Shown here in pieces: positions 1 to 7,457 of a DNA stretch of 22,634 bases. The stretch covers positions 1 to 22,634 of the forward strand of contig UQUV01000044.1 of the NCBI GenBank assembly GCA_900544305.1, in the 5' to 3' direction. A program made the position numbers and the translations under genes. Positions within the stretch are counted from its first letter, which is position 1. Every line of letters starts with the position of its first letter. This DNA comes from an uncultured Porphyromonadaceae bacterium. Lineage in GTDB: Bacteria; Bacteroidota; Bacteroidia; Bacteroidales; Muribaculaceae. The notes beneath the pieces were generated by a model that made no database searches, had not been told where the DNA came from, and worked only from the letters and a program-made list of their open reading frames with translations.

Positions 1-54
1 ACCCAGGACCCCAACATTAAAAGTGTTGTGCTCTACCTGCTGAGCTAGCGAATC
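1..54 (-). tRNA. tRNA-Lys (anticodon TTT), 3' part cut by window edge
   Basis: Read on the minus strand, the sequence folds as the first 54 bases of a tRNA. It has a 7-base acceptor 5' strand GATTCGC (plus 54-48), TA, a D-arm with GCTC/GAGC stem, an anticodon stem CAACA/TGTTG enclosing the loop CTTTTAA, a GGGTC variable loop and the start of the T stem (CTGGG). The loop gives anticodon TTT, which reads lysine codons AAA and AAG. The T loop and acceptor 3' strand lie beyond the left edge, so acceptor pairing cannot be checked. Confidence 0.93.
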
Positions 55-71
55 GAATTGTTAAAGTGATG

Positions 72-103
72 CAAAGGTATGCTTAATTTTTTTATTGTGC
101 AAC
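72..103 (-). promoter_or_regulatory. Promoter of the tRNA-Lys gene
   Basis: On the minus strand a TACCTTTG box (plus 72-79) fits the Bacteroidetes -7 consensus TAnnTTTG. It is preceded after a 20-base spacer by TTG (plus 100-102), close to the -33 TTTG. The tRNA 5' end at 54 lies about 18 bases downstream, leaving room for a short leader removed by RNase P. Confidence 0.6.
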
Positions 104-174
104 AATTTTGCTGAAATTTTGTCAATTCTTTGGCCTTTTCTTATAAACATAAGGTTGGGCTATGCTTTTTTTAT

Positions 175-182
175 TACCTTTG
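175..182 (+). promoter_or_regulatory. Possible -7 box upstream of tsaB
   Basis: TACCTTTG matches the Bacteroidetes -7 consensus. No good TTTG lies 19-21 bases upstream, and the start codon of tsaB is about 140 bases downstream. This would give an unusually long leader, so the assignment is tentative. The rest of 55-324 is AT-rich with no gene that I can see. Confidence 0.35.
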
Positions 183-324
183 CATAAAGCTGAGTATGTG
201 TTTTTCGATGCTTATGGAAATGCTTGAATGTGACGATGAAAACATGCTTCCGTGAGTTTTAAAACCTGCTTTTGCTGTGTACTAACATATTTGCGGCATT
301 GGTATGCCATAAAAATACAATGAT

Positions 325-1020
325 ATGTCAACGATTTTAAATATTGAAACATCAACTGATGTCTGTTCTGTATGTTTGTCGCAGGACGGAGAAATGAAAT
401 TCCATAATGCGGACTATAAAGGCCGTAACCATGCGACGGTATTGAGTGGATTTGTTAAGGATGCGTTGGATTATGCTGCGCAATGTGAGATGAAACTTGA
501 TGCTGTGGCTGTTAGTATTGGTCCCGGGTCTTATACCGGATTAAGAATTGGTCTTTCCGAAGCAAAAGGTTTGTGTTTTGGCTTGGGAATTCCTTTGATT
601 GGCGTCAATACGTTGAAGATTTTAAGCGTAGCTGTGATGTTTTCTCACCACATTGGTCCCAACGATTTGTTCGTTCCGATGATTGATGCCCGCCGTATGG
701 AAGTTTTTACAGCCGTCTATGATTTGGCATTGAATGAAGTTCTTCCCAATCAGGCTATGATTATTGATGAGAATTCGTTTTATGAATTGCTCTCCAGCCA
801 TAAAATGTTTTTTATGGGTAATGGTGCTGACAAGGTGAAGGATGTCATTGTCAATGACAATGCTGAATTTGTCTATGGAGTACAGTTGAATGCCGTTGAT
901 ATGATTGCGTTGTCGGAAAAAGCTTATCGTGAGGGTGATTTCCTTGATTTGGCTTACTCTACGCCAAATTATATTAAGAAATTCCAGACAACTGTTCCTA
1001 AAAAGAATGCATTGAAGTAG
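325..1020 (+). CDS. tsaB: tRNA threonylcarbamoyladenosine biosynthesis protein TsaB
   Basis: TsaB is the non-catalytic partner of TsaD in the complex that places threonylcarbamoyl on A37 of tRNAs reading ANN codons. It acts in the cytoplasm. The 231-residue length is usual for the family. The N-terminal ILNIETSTDVCSV strand-turn is the ASKHA-fold opening, and the hallmark SIGPGSYTGLRIG segment is at residues 64-76, followed by the AKGL helix. The ATG at 325 starts directly at the conserved N-terminus. It leads a plus-strand run with a DUF4290 gene 38 bases downstream and rimM after that, so it is grouped with RNA and ribosome maturation functions. The tRNA-Lys gene just upstream (UUU anticodon, reading ANN codons) belongs to the class of t6A substrates, though adjacency may be chance. 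Confidence 0.95.
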   Translation: MSTILNIETSTDVCSVCLSQDGEMKFHNADYKGRNHATVLSGFVKDALDYAAQCEMKLDAVAVSIGPGSYTGLRIGLSEAKGLCFGLGIPLIGVNTLKILSVAVMFSHHIGPNDLFVPMIDARRMEVFTAVYDLALNEVLPNQAMIIDENSFYELLSSHKMFFMGNGADKVKDVIVNDNAEFVYGVQLNAVDMIALSEKAYREGDFLDLAYSTPNYIKKFQTTVPKKNALK

Positions 1021-1058
1021 GTTGCTTTTGGGAATGTAACAGTTTTATAAATTCTATT

Positions 1059-1658
1059 ATGTTGGAATATAATACACAAAAGGAAAAGCTGGTTTTGCCG
1101 GAATATGGCCGAAATGTCCAGCAGATGGTTGATCATTGTATGTCGATTGAAGACCGTGAGGAGCGGACTCGTTGTGCATATGCGATTATAGACATAATGA
1201 GCAACTTGTTTTCAAATCTTCGCGATGTGGATGATTTTAATAAAATGCTCTGGAATCAGTTGGCTATTATTTCGGATTTTAAGCTTGACATTGATTATCC
1301 TTGCGAAGTGTTGAAGCCTGAAAACTTGCATTCGCGTCCGGAACCTGTGGAGTATGAGTTGCGTCCAATCAAATTTCGTCATTATGGAAAAATCCTGGAA
1401 GAATTGATTGATATCGCTGCCGATATGCCGGAAGGGGAGGAACGCACCCAATTGGTTATGTTGCTGGCGCATCATATGAAAAAAATGATGTTGGCTGTCA
1501 ATAAAGATGGCGTTGATGATGACAAGATTTTTAAAGATCTTGCCTATTATTCAAAAGGTAAAATCCTGTTGGATTCGTCTACATGCCAGTTGCGTGATTT
1601 TAAGGAGTTGACTCAACAGCCGGCTGCCAATGCCAAGAAATCAAAAAAACGGAAATAA
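1059..1658 (+). CDS. DUF4290 family protein
   Basis: This 199-residue protein is recognisable as the Bacteroidetes family DUF4290 from its N-terminus (LEYNTQKEKLVLPEYGRNVQ) and from the paired segments MVDHCMSIEDREERTRCAYA and ADMPEGEERTQLVMLLAHHM, which look like an internal duplication of a helical motif. It is predicted soluble and mainly helical, with no signal peptide or membrane segment. The C-terminus ends in a lysine-rich tail (KKSKKRK), which could contact nucleic acid. No function is known to me. It is 38 bases after tsaB and only 8 bases before rimM, so co-transcription with RNA maturation genes is likely. Confidence 0.85.
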   Translation: MLEYNTQKEKLVLPEYGRNVQQMVDHCMSIEDREERTRCAYAIIDIMSNLFSNLRDVDDFNKMLWNQLAIISDFKLDIDYPCEVLKPENLHSRPEPVEYELRPIKFRHYGKILEELIDIAADMPEGEERTQLVMLLAHHMKKMMLAVNKDGVDDDKIFKDLAYYSKGKILLDSSTCQLRDFKELTQQPAANAKKSKKRK

Positions 1659-1666
1659 CAGAACTG

Positions 1667-2188
1667 ATGATTACAAACGACGAAATATCAAAAGTCGGGG
1701 TATATAACAAGCCTCATGGAGTAGCGGGTGAAATATCTGCTACCTTTGTCTGCGACATTGATGATTTGGAACATTTTTCAACACTTATTTCGTGTATTGA
1801 CGGTATTAATGTTCCTTTTTTCATCGAAAAATACAGGCAGAAGAATGATCATACAATCCTTGTGAAATTGGAAGGAATTGATTCGGAGGCTGATGTCAAG
1901 ATGTTTGTCAATAAGCCGATTTATGTATTGAAGCATGAAATGGTAGAAGCCGATGATGAAGTTTATTGTGACTTCTTTATTGGATTTGACATCGTTGCCG
2001 CCGATGGTTCGTTGATTGGTTATATTGAGGATGTTGATGATTCTACCGAGAACGCTCTTTTTGTTGTCCAAAAAGGTGAGGATGAATTTTTGATTCCGAT
2101 TGCAGAGGAGTTTATTCTGGAAGTGGATGAAGAAAACAGTCGCCTGGTGATGGATTTGCCGGAGGGAATTATTGCAAGTCAATTTTGA
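1667..2188 (+). CDS. rimM: Ribosome maturation factor RimM
   Basis: RimM binds ribosomal protein S19 and assists 30S head assembly and 16S rRNA processing in the cytoplasm. At 173 residues it has the normal length. The N-terminal beta-barrel domain is marked by VGVYNKPHGVAGEI (residues 10-23), the family's signature. The C-terminal PRC-barrel domain covers about residues 98-172 and includes FLIPIAEEFI and the terminal LPEGII. Its ATG lies 8 bases after the DUF4290 stop, so translation is probably coupled. The usual partner trmD is not in the window. Regulation cannot be judged beyond membership of the tsaB run. Confidence 0.95.
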   Translation: MITNDEISKVGVYNKPHGVAGEISATFVCDIDDLEHFSTLISCIDGINVPFFIEKYRQKNDHTILVKLEGIDSEADVKMFVNKPIYVLKHEMVEADDEVYCDFFIGFDIVAADGSLIGYIEDVDDSTENALFVVQKGEDEFLIPIAEEFILEVDEENSRLVMDLPEGIIASQF

Positions 2189-2277
2189 TTTTCAGGAATG
2201 GGGAGATTTCAGTCGGAGTGATTAAATTGCAAAGCAGAATTTAAGAAAGAAATACTAATTAATAAAATCCAAAAGAT

Positions 2278-2601
2278 ATGGGTGAAATGAAAACATACGA
2301 AGAAAATGATGCCGTAAAATATATTCTTTCAAATTTGCCTTCAGATGTTGCTGAAAAATATTCGGATGACGATATTTTGCTGGTTATTGATATCATTTTT
2401 GAATTTTACGAAAACAAAGGCTATTTCGACTTGAATGATATAGATGAGTCGGATGATGAGTTTGATGAATCTGAATTGTTTGAATTCGTGAAAAAGTCTT
2501 TGAAAAAGGACAAGGACAATCCGATAGACTTGGATGATGTTGAAAATATCGTGCATTTAGAATTGGAATACGAGGATTCGATTGACGATTTTGATTTCTA
2601 A
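2278..2601 (+). CDS. Small, strongly acidic hypothetical protein
   Basis: This 107-residue protein is one third aspartate plus glutamate (36 residues by my count), concentrated in the stretch around residues 51-67 and in the C-terminal tail DSIDDFDF. The N-terminal half reads as amphipathic helices. There is no signal peptide, membrane segment or cysteine. I do not recognise a named family. Two ATGs are possible: 2278 (MGEMKTYEEN) and 2287 (MKTYEEN); neither has a decisive ribosome binding site. It lies 89 bases after rimM and 11 bases before the OmpA-domain gene, so co-expression with the latter is likely. An acidic protein of this kind could be a nucleic-acid mimic or a protein-binding adaptor, but nothing here shows it. 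Confidence 0.7.
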   Translation: MGEMKTYEENDAVKYILSNLPSDVAEKYSDDDILLVIDIIFEFYENKGYFDLNDIDESDDEFDESELFEFVKKSLKKDKDNPIDLDDVENIVHLELEYEDSIDDFDF

Positions 2602-2612
2602 AACGCGGAAGT

Positions 2613-3389
2613 ATGAGACGAGGTAGCTTAGTTCTTGTTCTTTGCTTGGCCTTGGGGGTGATTCCGGTGGAAAGTGTTTCTCAAAATATTTTCCAGAAGG
2701 GACTCAACACTATCCGAGGTTTATTTAAATCGGAACAGGTCGAACAACAGGTGGAGACAGATACGGTGGCGGTTGTTGCCGAGCCGGTTGTGAAAAGTCT
2801 GAAAAGTCAGAAAGACACCGTGCCTGCCACGCGCAATAATACAGCGTATACGTTGGAACAACTGTATGAAATGTCGCTCGATGAAAATTTGTCGATACCG
2901 GAATTGGGCTCGCAAAAGGATGCCATTAAAGAGTATCAGCTGACTGTGGCAAAAAAGATGATTGTAGCCGGATATACGGTTGAAACAATGCGTTCGGGAG
3001 AAGTGGTTATTATTACAATTCCATCTGACGAATTGTTTTTGCCGAATGAGGTAGAACTGAGTCCAAGGGCTGCAAAGGCATTGAAACCATGTTTGCAGTT
3101 TCTGAATACGACAGATTTTTATCGGGTATTGTTGGTGATGCATAGCGACAATACGGGTACGACAAAATACACGGACCGCCTGACCGAAAGTCGTGTGCTT
3201 GCGGTGTTGGACTGGTTTCAGATGAATGCCGGAACCAGTGATTATGTGATACCATACGCGATGGGGGCATCAGAACCGCTGTTGCCGAATAATTCGATTG
3301 ACAATCGTGCGGCAAACCGCAGGCTTGAAATATATCTTGTGCCAGGTTTGGAAATGATAAAATTGTCAAAAAAAGGTATGCTAAATTAA
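2613..3389 (+). CDS. OmpA-family (peptidoglycan-binding) exported protein
   Basis: A Sec signal peptide (basic MRRG then a hydrophobic core to about residue 20, likely cut near SVSQ) precedes a low-complexity linker with repeated acidic and Val/Lys residues (about 40-75). After a middle region, an OmpA-like domain spans about residues 135-245. Its marks are HSDNTGTTKYTDRLTESR, where the TESR helix is typical, and the terminal NRAANRRLEIYLVP carrying the conserved arginine pair that holds peptidoglycan diaminopimelate. The protein lacks an N-terminal lipobox or beta-barrel, so it is probably a periplasmic protein that grips the cell wall. It is 11 bases after the acidic protein gene. Its exact role is not evident. 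Confidence 0.85.
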   Translation: MRRGSLVLVLCLALGVIPVESVSQNIFQKGLNTIRGLFKSEQVEQQVETDTVAVVAEPVVKSLKSQKDTVPATRNNTAYTLEQLYEMSLDENLSIPELGSQKDAIKEYQLTVAKKMIVAGYTVETMRSGEVVIITIPSDELFLPNEVELSPRAAKALKPCLQFLNTTDFYRVLLVMHSDNTGTTKYTDRLTESRVLAVLDWFQMNAGTSDYVIPYAMGASEPLLPNNSIDNRAANRRLEIYLVPGLEMIKLSKKGMLN

Positions 3390-3421
3390 TAGCGTGATTT
3401 GTTGGAAGCTAATGATATACG

Positions 3422-3459
3422 AATTGCCGATGCTGTACCTTGGTGCATTATTGGCAATT
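3422..3459 (+). terminator. Weak hairpin after the OmpA-domain gene
   Basis: An imperfect hairpin pairs AATTGCC (3422-3428) with GGCAATT (3453-3459), plus an inner ATGC/GCAT pair, and is followed by a T-rich stretch. It could end the tsaB-to-OmpA transcript before the prolyl-tRNA synthetase promoter. The bulge and the weak T-tract make this uncertain. Confidence 0.35.
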
Positions 3460-3516
3460 TCTGTTGTTTAATAGAAGGTAGTGATTTGGAGTTGTTGTAA
3501 AATTGAGAGGAAATCT

Positions 3517-3547
3517 TTTGCACTCAGCATAACTTCCACTATCTTTG
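3517..3547 (+). promoter_or_regulatory. Promoter of proS
   Basis: TTTG (3517-3520), a 19-base spacer and TATCTTTG (3540-3547) form a textbook Bacteroidetes promoter. The likely transcription start, about 5 bases downstream, gives a leader of only about 10 bases before the ATG at 3564. Confidence 0.85.
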
Positions 3548-3563
3548 CAAAAAAAATAAAATA

Positions 3564-5045
3564 ATGGCAAAGGAGCTAAAAGATTTGACAAAACGTAGCG
3601 AAAATTATTCGCAGTGGTATAATGACTTGGTTGTTAAGGCTGATTTGGCAGAACAATCAGCAGTCCGCGGTTGTATGGTTATCAAGCCTTATGGATATGC
3701 AATCTGGGAAAAGATGCAGCAACAGCTGGATAAAATGTTTAAAGAAACAGGCCATGTCAATGCATATTTCCCACTTCTGATTCCAAAATCATTCTTGAGT
3801 AGAGAAGCAGAGCATGTGGAAGGTTTTGCAAAAGAATGTGCGGTTGTAACACACTATCGTTTGAAAAATGCAGAAGACGGCAGTGGTGTCGTTGTAGACC
3901 CTGAAGCACGTTTGGAAGAAGAACTTATTATTCGTCCTACTTCGGAAACAATTATTTGGAACACATATAAAAACTGGATTCAATCATATCGTGACCTTCC
4001 TATCCTTTGTAACCAATGGGCTAATGTATTCCGTTGGGAAATGAGAACGCGTATGTTCTTGAGAACTGCCGAGTTCTTGTGGCAAGAAGGTCATACGGCT
4101 CATGCTACTAAAGAAGAGGCTTTAGCAGAAGCAACGAAGATGTTGAACGTCTATGCTGATTTCGCAGAACGTTATATGGCTGTTCCGGTTGTAAAAGGTG
4201 TCAAGACCGCTAATGAACGTTTTGCAGGTGCTTTGGATACGTTCACTATTGAAGCAATGATGCAGGACGGAAAGGCTTTGCAGGCTGGTACATCACACTT
4301 CCTTGGCCAGAATTTTGCAAAGGCATTCGATGTTAAGTTCATCAATAAAGAAAACAAACTTGAATATGTTTGGGCTACATCTTGGGGCGTTTCTACTCGT
4401 TTGATGGGTGCGTTGATTATGACTCACTCTGATGACAACGGTTTGGTTTTGCCTCCGCATTTGGCTCCAATTCAGGTTGTGATTATTCCGATTTATAAGA
4501 ATGCAGAACAATTGGCTGCCGTTACTGCACGCGTTGAGCCTATTGTGGCTGAACTCCGTGCTAAGGGCATTAGCGTGAAATACGATGATGCTGACAATAA
4601 GCGTCCGGGCTTTAAGTTTGCTGACTATGAACTGAAGGGTGTTCCTGTTCGTCTGGCTATCGGTGCCCGCGATTTGGAAAACAATACAGTGGAAGTGATG
4701 CGTCGCGATACATTGGAAAAATCTTCGGCGTCGTTGGACGGTATTGTTGATTATGTTGCTGGATTATTGGAAGAAATCCAGAGCAATATCTATACAAAGG
4801 CGTTGAACTACCGTAACTCTCGAATGATTGAAGTTGACACTTACAAAGAGTTTAAGGAAAAGATCGAAGAAGGTGGCTTTATCCTTGCTCACTGGGATGG
4901 TACAACAGAAACCGAAGAGAGAATTAAGGAAGAAACAAAAGCCACAATCCGTTGTATTCCATTGGACGGCGACAAGACTCCGGGCAAGTGTATGGTGACC
5001 GGAAAACCATCTGCACAGCGAGTGATTTTCGCCCGAAACTATTGA
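3564..5045 (+). CDS. proS: Prolyl-tRNA synthetase (archaeal/eukaryotic-like short type)
   Basis: This class II synthetase charges tRNA-Pro with proline in the cytoplasm. The 493-residue protein lacks the large insertion (editing) domain of the long bacterial form and has the C-terminal extension of the archaeal/eukaryotic-like type, ending in the conserved tyrosine (ARNY). Visible class II elements are RPTSETIIW (proline binding), motif 2 FRWEMRTRMFLRTAEFLWQE, and the motif 3 region STRLMGALIMTHSDDNG followed by LPPHLAP, then the anticodon-binding domain from about residue 300. It is monocistronic: it has its own promoter and ends in a strong hairpin. Without the insertion domain, any correction of mischarged Ala-tRNA-Pro must come from another protein. 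Confidence 0.96.
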   Translation: MAKELKDLTKRSENYSQWYNDLVVKADLAEQSAVRGCMVIKPYGYAIWEKMQQQLDKMFKETGHVNAYFPLLIPKSFLSREAEHVEGFAKECAVVTHYRLKNAEDGSGVVVDPEARLEEELIIRPTSETIIWNTYKNWIQSYRDLPILCNQWANVFRWEMRTRMFLRTAEFLWQEGHTAHATKEEALAEATKMLNVYADFAERYMAVPVVKGVKTANERFAGALDTFTIEAMMQDGKALQAGTSHFLGQNFAKAFDVKFINKENKLEYVWATSWGVSTRLMGALIMTHSDDNGLVLPPHLAPIQVVIIPIYKNAEQLAAVTARVEPIVAELRAKGISVKYDDADNKRPGFKFADYELKGVPVRLAIGARDLENNTVEVMRRDTLEKSSASLDGIVDYVAGLLEEIQSNIYTKALNYRNSRMIEVDTYKEFKEKIEEGGFILAHWDGTTETEERIKEETKATIRCIPLDGDKTPGKCMVTGKPSAQRVIFARNY

Positions 5046-5058
5046 TTTCTCTGAAACT

Positions 5059-5107
5059 GTGATATAAAGAAAGTCCAGGCCAAAGGTCTGGACTTTCTTT
5101 ATATCAC
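5059..5107. terminator. Bidirectional terminator between proS and phoU
   Basis: A long inverted repeat pairs 5059-5081 with 5085-5107 (23 pairs including one G-T) around a three-base loop. The outer arm carries A-rich sequence on the left and T-rich sequence (CTTTCTTTATAT) on the right, so it can act in both directions. It ends proS from the left and the pst-phoU operon from the right. Confidence 0.88.
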
Positions 5108-5119
5108 CTCGGTGAATCA

Positions 5120-5791
5120 TTATTCATGTTTGCCCATATGTTTTAAAACTTTGGCATTGAGGTAGAAGATGATGTCTTCCATTGTGTTGTTAATGTGATC
5201 TCCTGTTCGTTCAAGCTTTCGGAATACACCGTTTAACTCCAGGCACAGTCTCATTTTGTCGGGATGTTGTTCTGCATAATCTACTAAGAAGCGTAGTGCA
5301 TCTGCATTTATTTCATCCAAAAGGTTGTCCTCTTCAAGTACGACGTTGGCAAGTTCGATGTTTTCTTCTTTCATTGCTCGTTTGGCTGTTTCTACCATGA
5401 AAAGTACATGCTCGAACATTTCATCCAGCCGTAGCGCTTCCAGCAGAGGACGTTCAATTGTTTCTCTATTTCTGCGGATTACAAAGCGTGCAATGCTTTC
5501 TGCATAATCGCCGATTCGCTCAAGATTGTTGTTGATGTTGAGCATGGCAAGAACAAAGCGAAGATCGACGGCAACCGGAGTGTAAAGTGCTATGAAGTCT
5601 TCAATAAGACTGTCAATTTTCAAATCGTAGGAGTTTACCAGTTTTTCTTGAACCATGATTTTGTTGGCAATATCGGTGTTCATGGTTGTCATAGCTTGGT
5701 TTGCTCTGGAAAGCTGATTGTAAACCAAGTCCCACATGTCAAGAATTTCCTTCTTGATGGAAAGCAGTTCGTTGTCTATAAATTTTACCAT
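5120..5791 (-). CDS. phoU: Phosphate-specific transport regulator PhoU
   Basis: PhoU is a cytoplasmic helical-bundle protein that links the Pst transporter to phosphate signalling and restrains phosphate uptake. The 223-residue length is usual. Two PhoU repeats are seen, each with the metal-cluster motif: NLERIGDYAES (residues 89-99) and KLERTGDHINNTMED (192-206). The start MVKFIDNEL is conserved-looking and no other start is needed. It is the last gene of the pst operon, 26 bases after pstB, and ends just before the shared hairpin. No PhoR/PhoB two-component genes are in the window, so the signalling partner is unseen. Confidence 0.94.
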   Translation of the reverse strand: MVKFIDNELLSIKKEILDMWDLVYNQLSRANQAMTTMNTDIANKIMVQEKLVNSYDLKIDSLIEDFIALYTPVAVDLRFVLAMLNINNNLERIGDYAESIARFVIRRNRETIERPLLEALRLDEMFEHVLFMVETAKRAMKEENIELANVVLEEDNLLDEINADALRFLVDYAEQHPDKMRLCLELNGVFRKLERTGDHINNTMEDIIFYLNAKVLKHMGKHE

Positions 5792-5817
5792 ATGTTTAGA
5801 TTTTATGTTGATTGCCG

Positions 5818-6570
5818 CTAACCGAAACGACCAGTGATATAATTCTGTGTCGCTTCTTTTTCCGGCTGTGTGAATATTTTCTTAGTATTTCCGTATTCTA
5901 TAAGTTCACCCAAATAAAAGAAGGCTGTTTTGTCACTGACACGTGATGCCTGTTGCATGTTGTGGGTGACAATAACGACTGTTGTCTGGTCCTTCAGTTC
6001 TCGAATAAGTTCTTCTACCTTTGTTGTAGATATCGGGTCCAATGCAGATGCCGGTTCGTCCATGAGCAGGACAGACGGTTTGACAGCCATGGCCCTTGCT
6101 ATGCAGAGACGTTGTTGCTGTCCTCCAGAAAGTGCCAAGGCGGACTGTTTCAGCTTGTCTTTGACTTCGTCCCATAGAGCAGCTCCTCTCAATGTTTCCT
6201 CTACCCGTTGCTCAATAAAATGCTTGTCTTTGATTCCGTTCACTTTCAAACCATAGGCCACATTCTCAAAAATGCTTTTAGGAAAAGGGTTTGGGCTTTG
6301 GAACACCATGCCGACGTTGCATCTGAGTTTGTCAATGTCGGTAGCTTTGTCATAGATGTCAGCGCCATCGATTTTGATGGAGCCTTCCAAGCGTGTGGAG
6401 GGTATTAAATCGTTCATGCGGTTGAATAGCCGGAGAAACGTAGACTTTCCACAACCGGACGGTCCGATGAATGCTACCACTTCGTTTGTTTCAACAGTGA
6501 GGGAAATATTTTTCAATGCGTGGAAATCGCCATAATAAAAATTTACATTACACGCTTCAATCTTGTTCAT
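5818..6570 (-). CDS. pstB: Phosphate ABC transporter ATP-binding protein PstB
   Basis: PstB is the ATPase that drives phosphate import through PstC/PstA. With the start at 6570 the protein has 250 residues, the family's usual length. It has Walker A GPSGCGKST (36-44), the Q-loop VFQSPNPFP, the ABC signature LSGGQQQRL (147-155), Walker B VLLMDEPASALDP (167-179) and the H-loop VTHNM. An upstream in-frame ATG at 6618 would overlap the pstA end and add 16 poorly conserved-looking residues, so I prefer 6570, which is 4 bases from the pstA stop, as also seen at the pstC-pstA junction. All catalytic elements look intact. Confidence 0.96.
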   Translation of the reverse strand: MNKIEACNVNFYYGDFHALKNISLTVETNEVVAFIGPSGCGKSTFLRLFNRMNDLIPSTRLEGSIKIDGADIYDKATDIDKLRCNVGMVFQSPNPFPKSIFENVAYGLKVNGIKDKHFIEQRVEETLRGAALWDEVKDKLKQSALALSGGQQQRLCIARAMAVKPSVLLMDEPASALDPISTTKVEELIRELKDQTTVVIVTHNMQQASRVSDKTAFFYLGELIEYGNTKKIFTQPEKEATQNYITGRFG

Positions 6571-6574
6571 GTTG

Positions 6575-7453
6575 TTATTTGTTTTTGTTTTCGAAATATT
6601 TGCGCAATCCTGTTGCAAGGAGATTGATAATTAAGATGATAAGAATCAGTACAAGTGCCGTGCCGTATGCGATCGGCTGTTGTGCTTCCAAGTCAGTGCC
6701 GCTGGTCGAAACGACGTAAAGATGATAAGGAAGAGCCATACACTGATCGAATATGCTGGAAGGCAATTGTGGTAGGAAGTAGGCGGCACATGTGAAAAGA
6801 ATCGGTGCTGTTTCTCCGGAAACTCTTCCTAACGATAGGATAAGTCCGGTAATGATACGCGGCATACCCATTGGAAGGATTACGTGCCAGATTGTTTGGA
6901 ATTTAGTTGCTCCTAATGCAAGGCTACCTTCACGATAGGTGTTCGGAATGTCCTTAAGTGCTTCTTCCGTAGTTCTGATTACAACCGGTAGAGACAGTAG
7001 TCCCAGTGTCAGAGAACCGGCCAAAATACTGTCGCCGAAATCGAGGTAGGAAACGAATAGTGCCATACCGAACAAGCCAAAGACTATTGACGGTATGCCG
7101 CTAAGATTGTTGGTCATAAAGCGGATGAATTGGACTAATTTTCCGTTTGACGCATACTCATTCATATAAATGCCGCTCATAATTCCAATAGGGAAAGAAA
7201 AGAGGGCACTGCCAAGCATAAGATAAAGTGTTCCGACAATGGCCGGAAAAATGCCGCCCTTTGTCATTCCGTCGGTGGGGGATTCGGTAAAAAAATCCCA
7301 GCTCAACACACTGGCACCTTTAACTATCAGGAAGCCAAGAATTCCGAACAATATCAGAACAATGGAGAAACTGAAGATACGGAATATGCCAAAAACAATT
7401 ATCTGCTGTAATTTTTTTCTGCTTCTATATTTTTCTGAGAAAATTGAATCCAT
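6575..7453 (-). CDS. pstA: Phosphate ABC transporter permease PstA
   Basis: PstA is one of the two inner-membrane permeases of the high-affinity phosphate importer. From the ATG at 7453 it has 292 residues: a basic cytoplasmic N-terminus (YRSRKKL), TM1 at about 19-45, then the conserved permease core with NNLSGIPSIVFG (115-126) and the EAA coupling loop (about 163-200, with GSLALGATKFQT) that docks on PstB. A longer reading from 7492 would overlap pstC and add 13 residues. The 4-base gap to the pstC stop supports the shorter form. The family core shows no missing elements. Confidence 0.95.
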   Translation of the reverse strand: MDSIFSEKYRSRKKLQQIIVFGIFRIFSFSIVLILFGILGFLIVKGASVLSWDFFTESPTDGMTKGGIFPAIVGTLYLMLGSALFSFPIGIMSGIYMNEYASNGKLVQFIRFMTNNLSGIPSIVFGLFGMALFVSYLDFGDSILAGSLTLGLLSLPVVIRTTEEALKDIPNTYREGSLALGATKFQTIWHVILPMGMPRIITGLILSLGRVSGETAPILFTCAAYFLPQLPSSIFDQCMALPYHLYVVSTSGTDLEAQQPIAYGTALVLILIILIINLLATGLRKYFENKNK

Positions 7454-7457
7454 CGGA

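Noticed and set aside
95..102. TTGTGCAA near the tRNA-Lys promoter, similar to the arm of the spt/lpxD repeat
   Set aside because: It is a single short half-site without a partner arm; with AT-rich sequence a match of this length is expected by chance.
2721..3369. Two long minus-strand frames opposite the OmpA-domain gene
   Set aside because: Composition is rich in H, Q, F and C as in shadow frames, they overlap a clear gene fully, and no family is recognisable.
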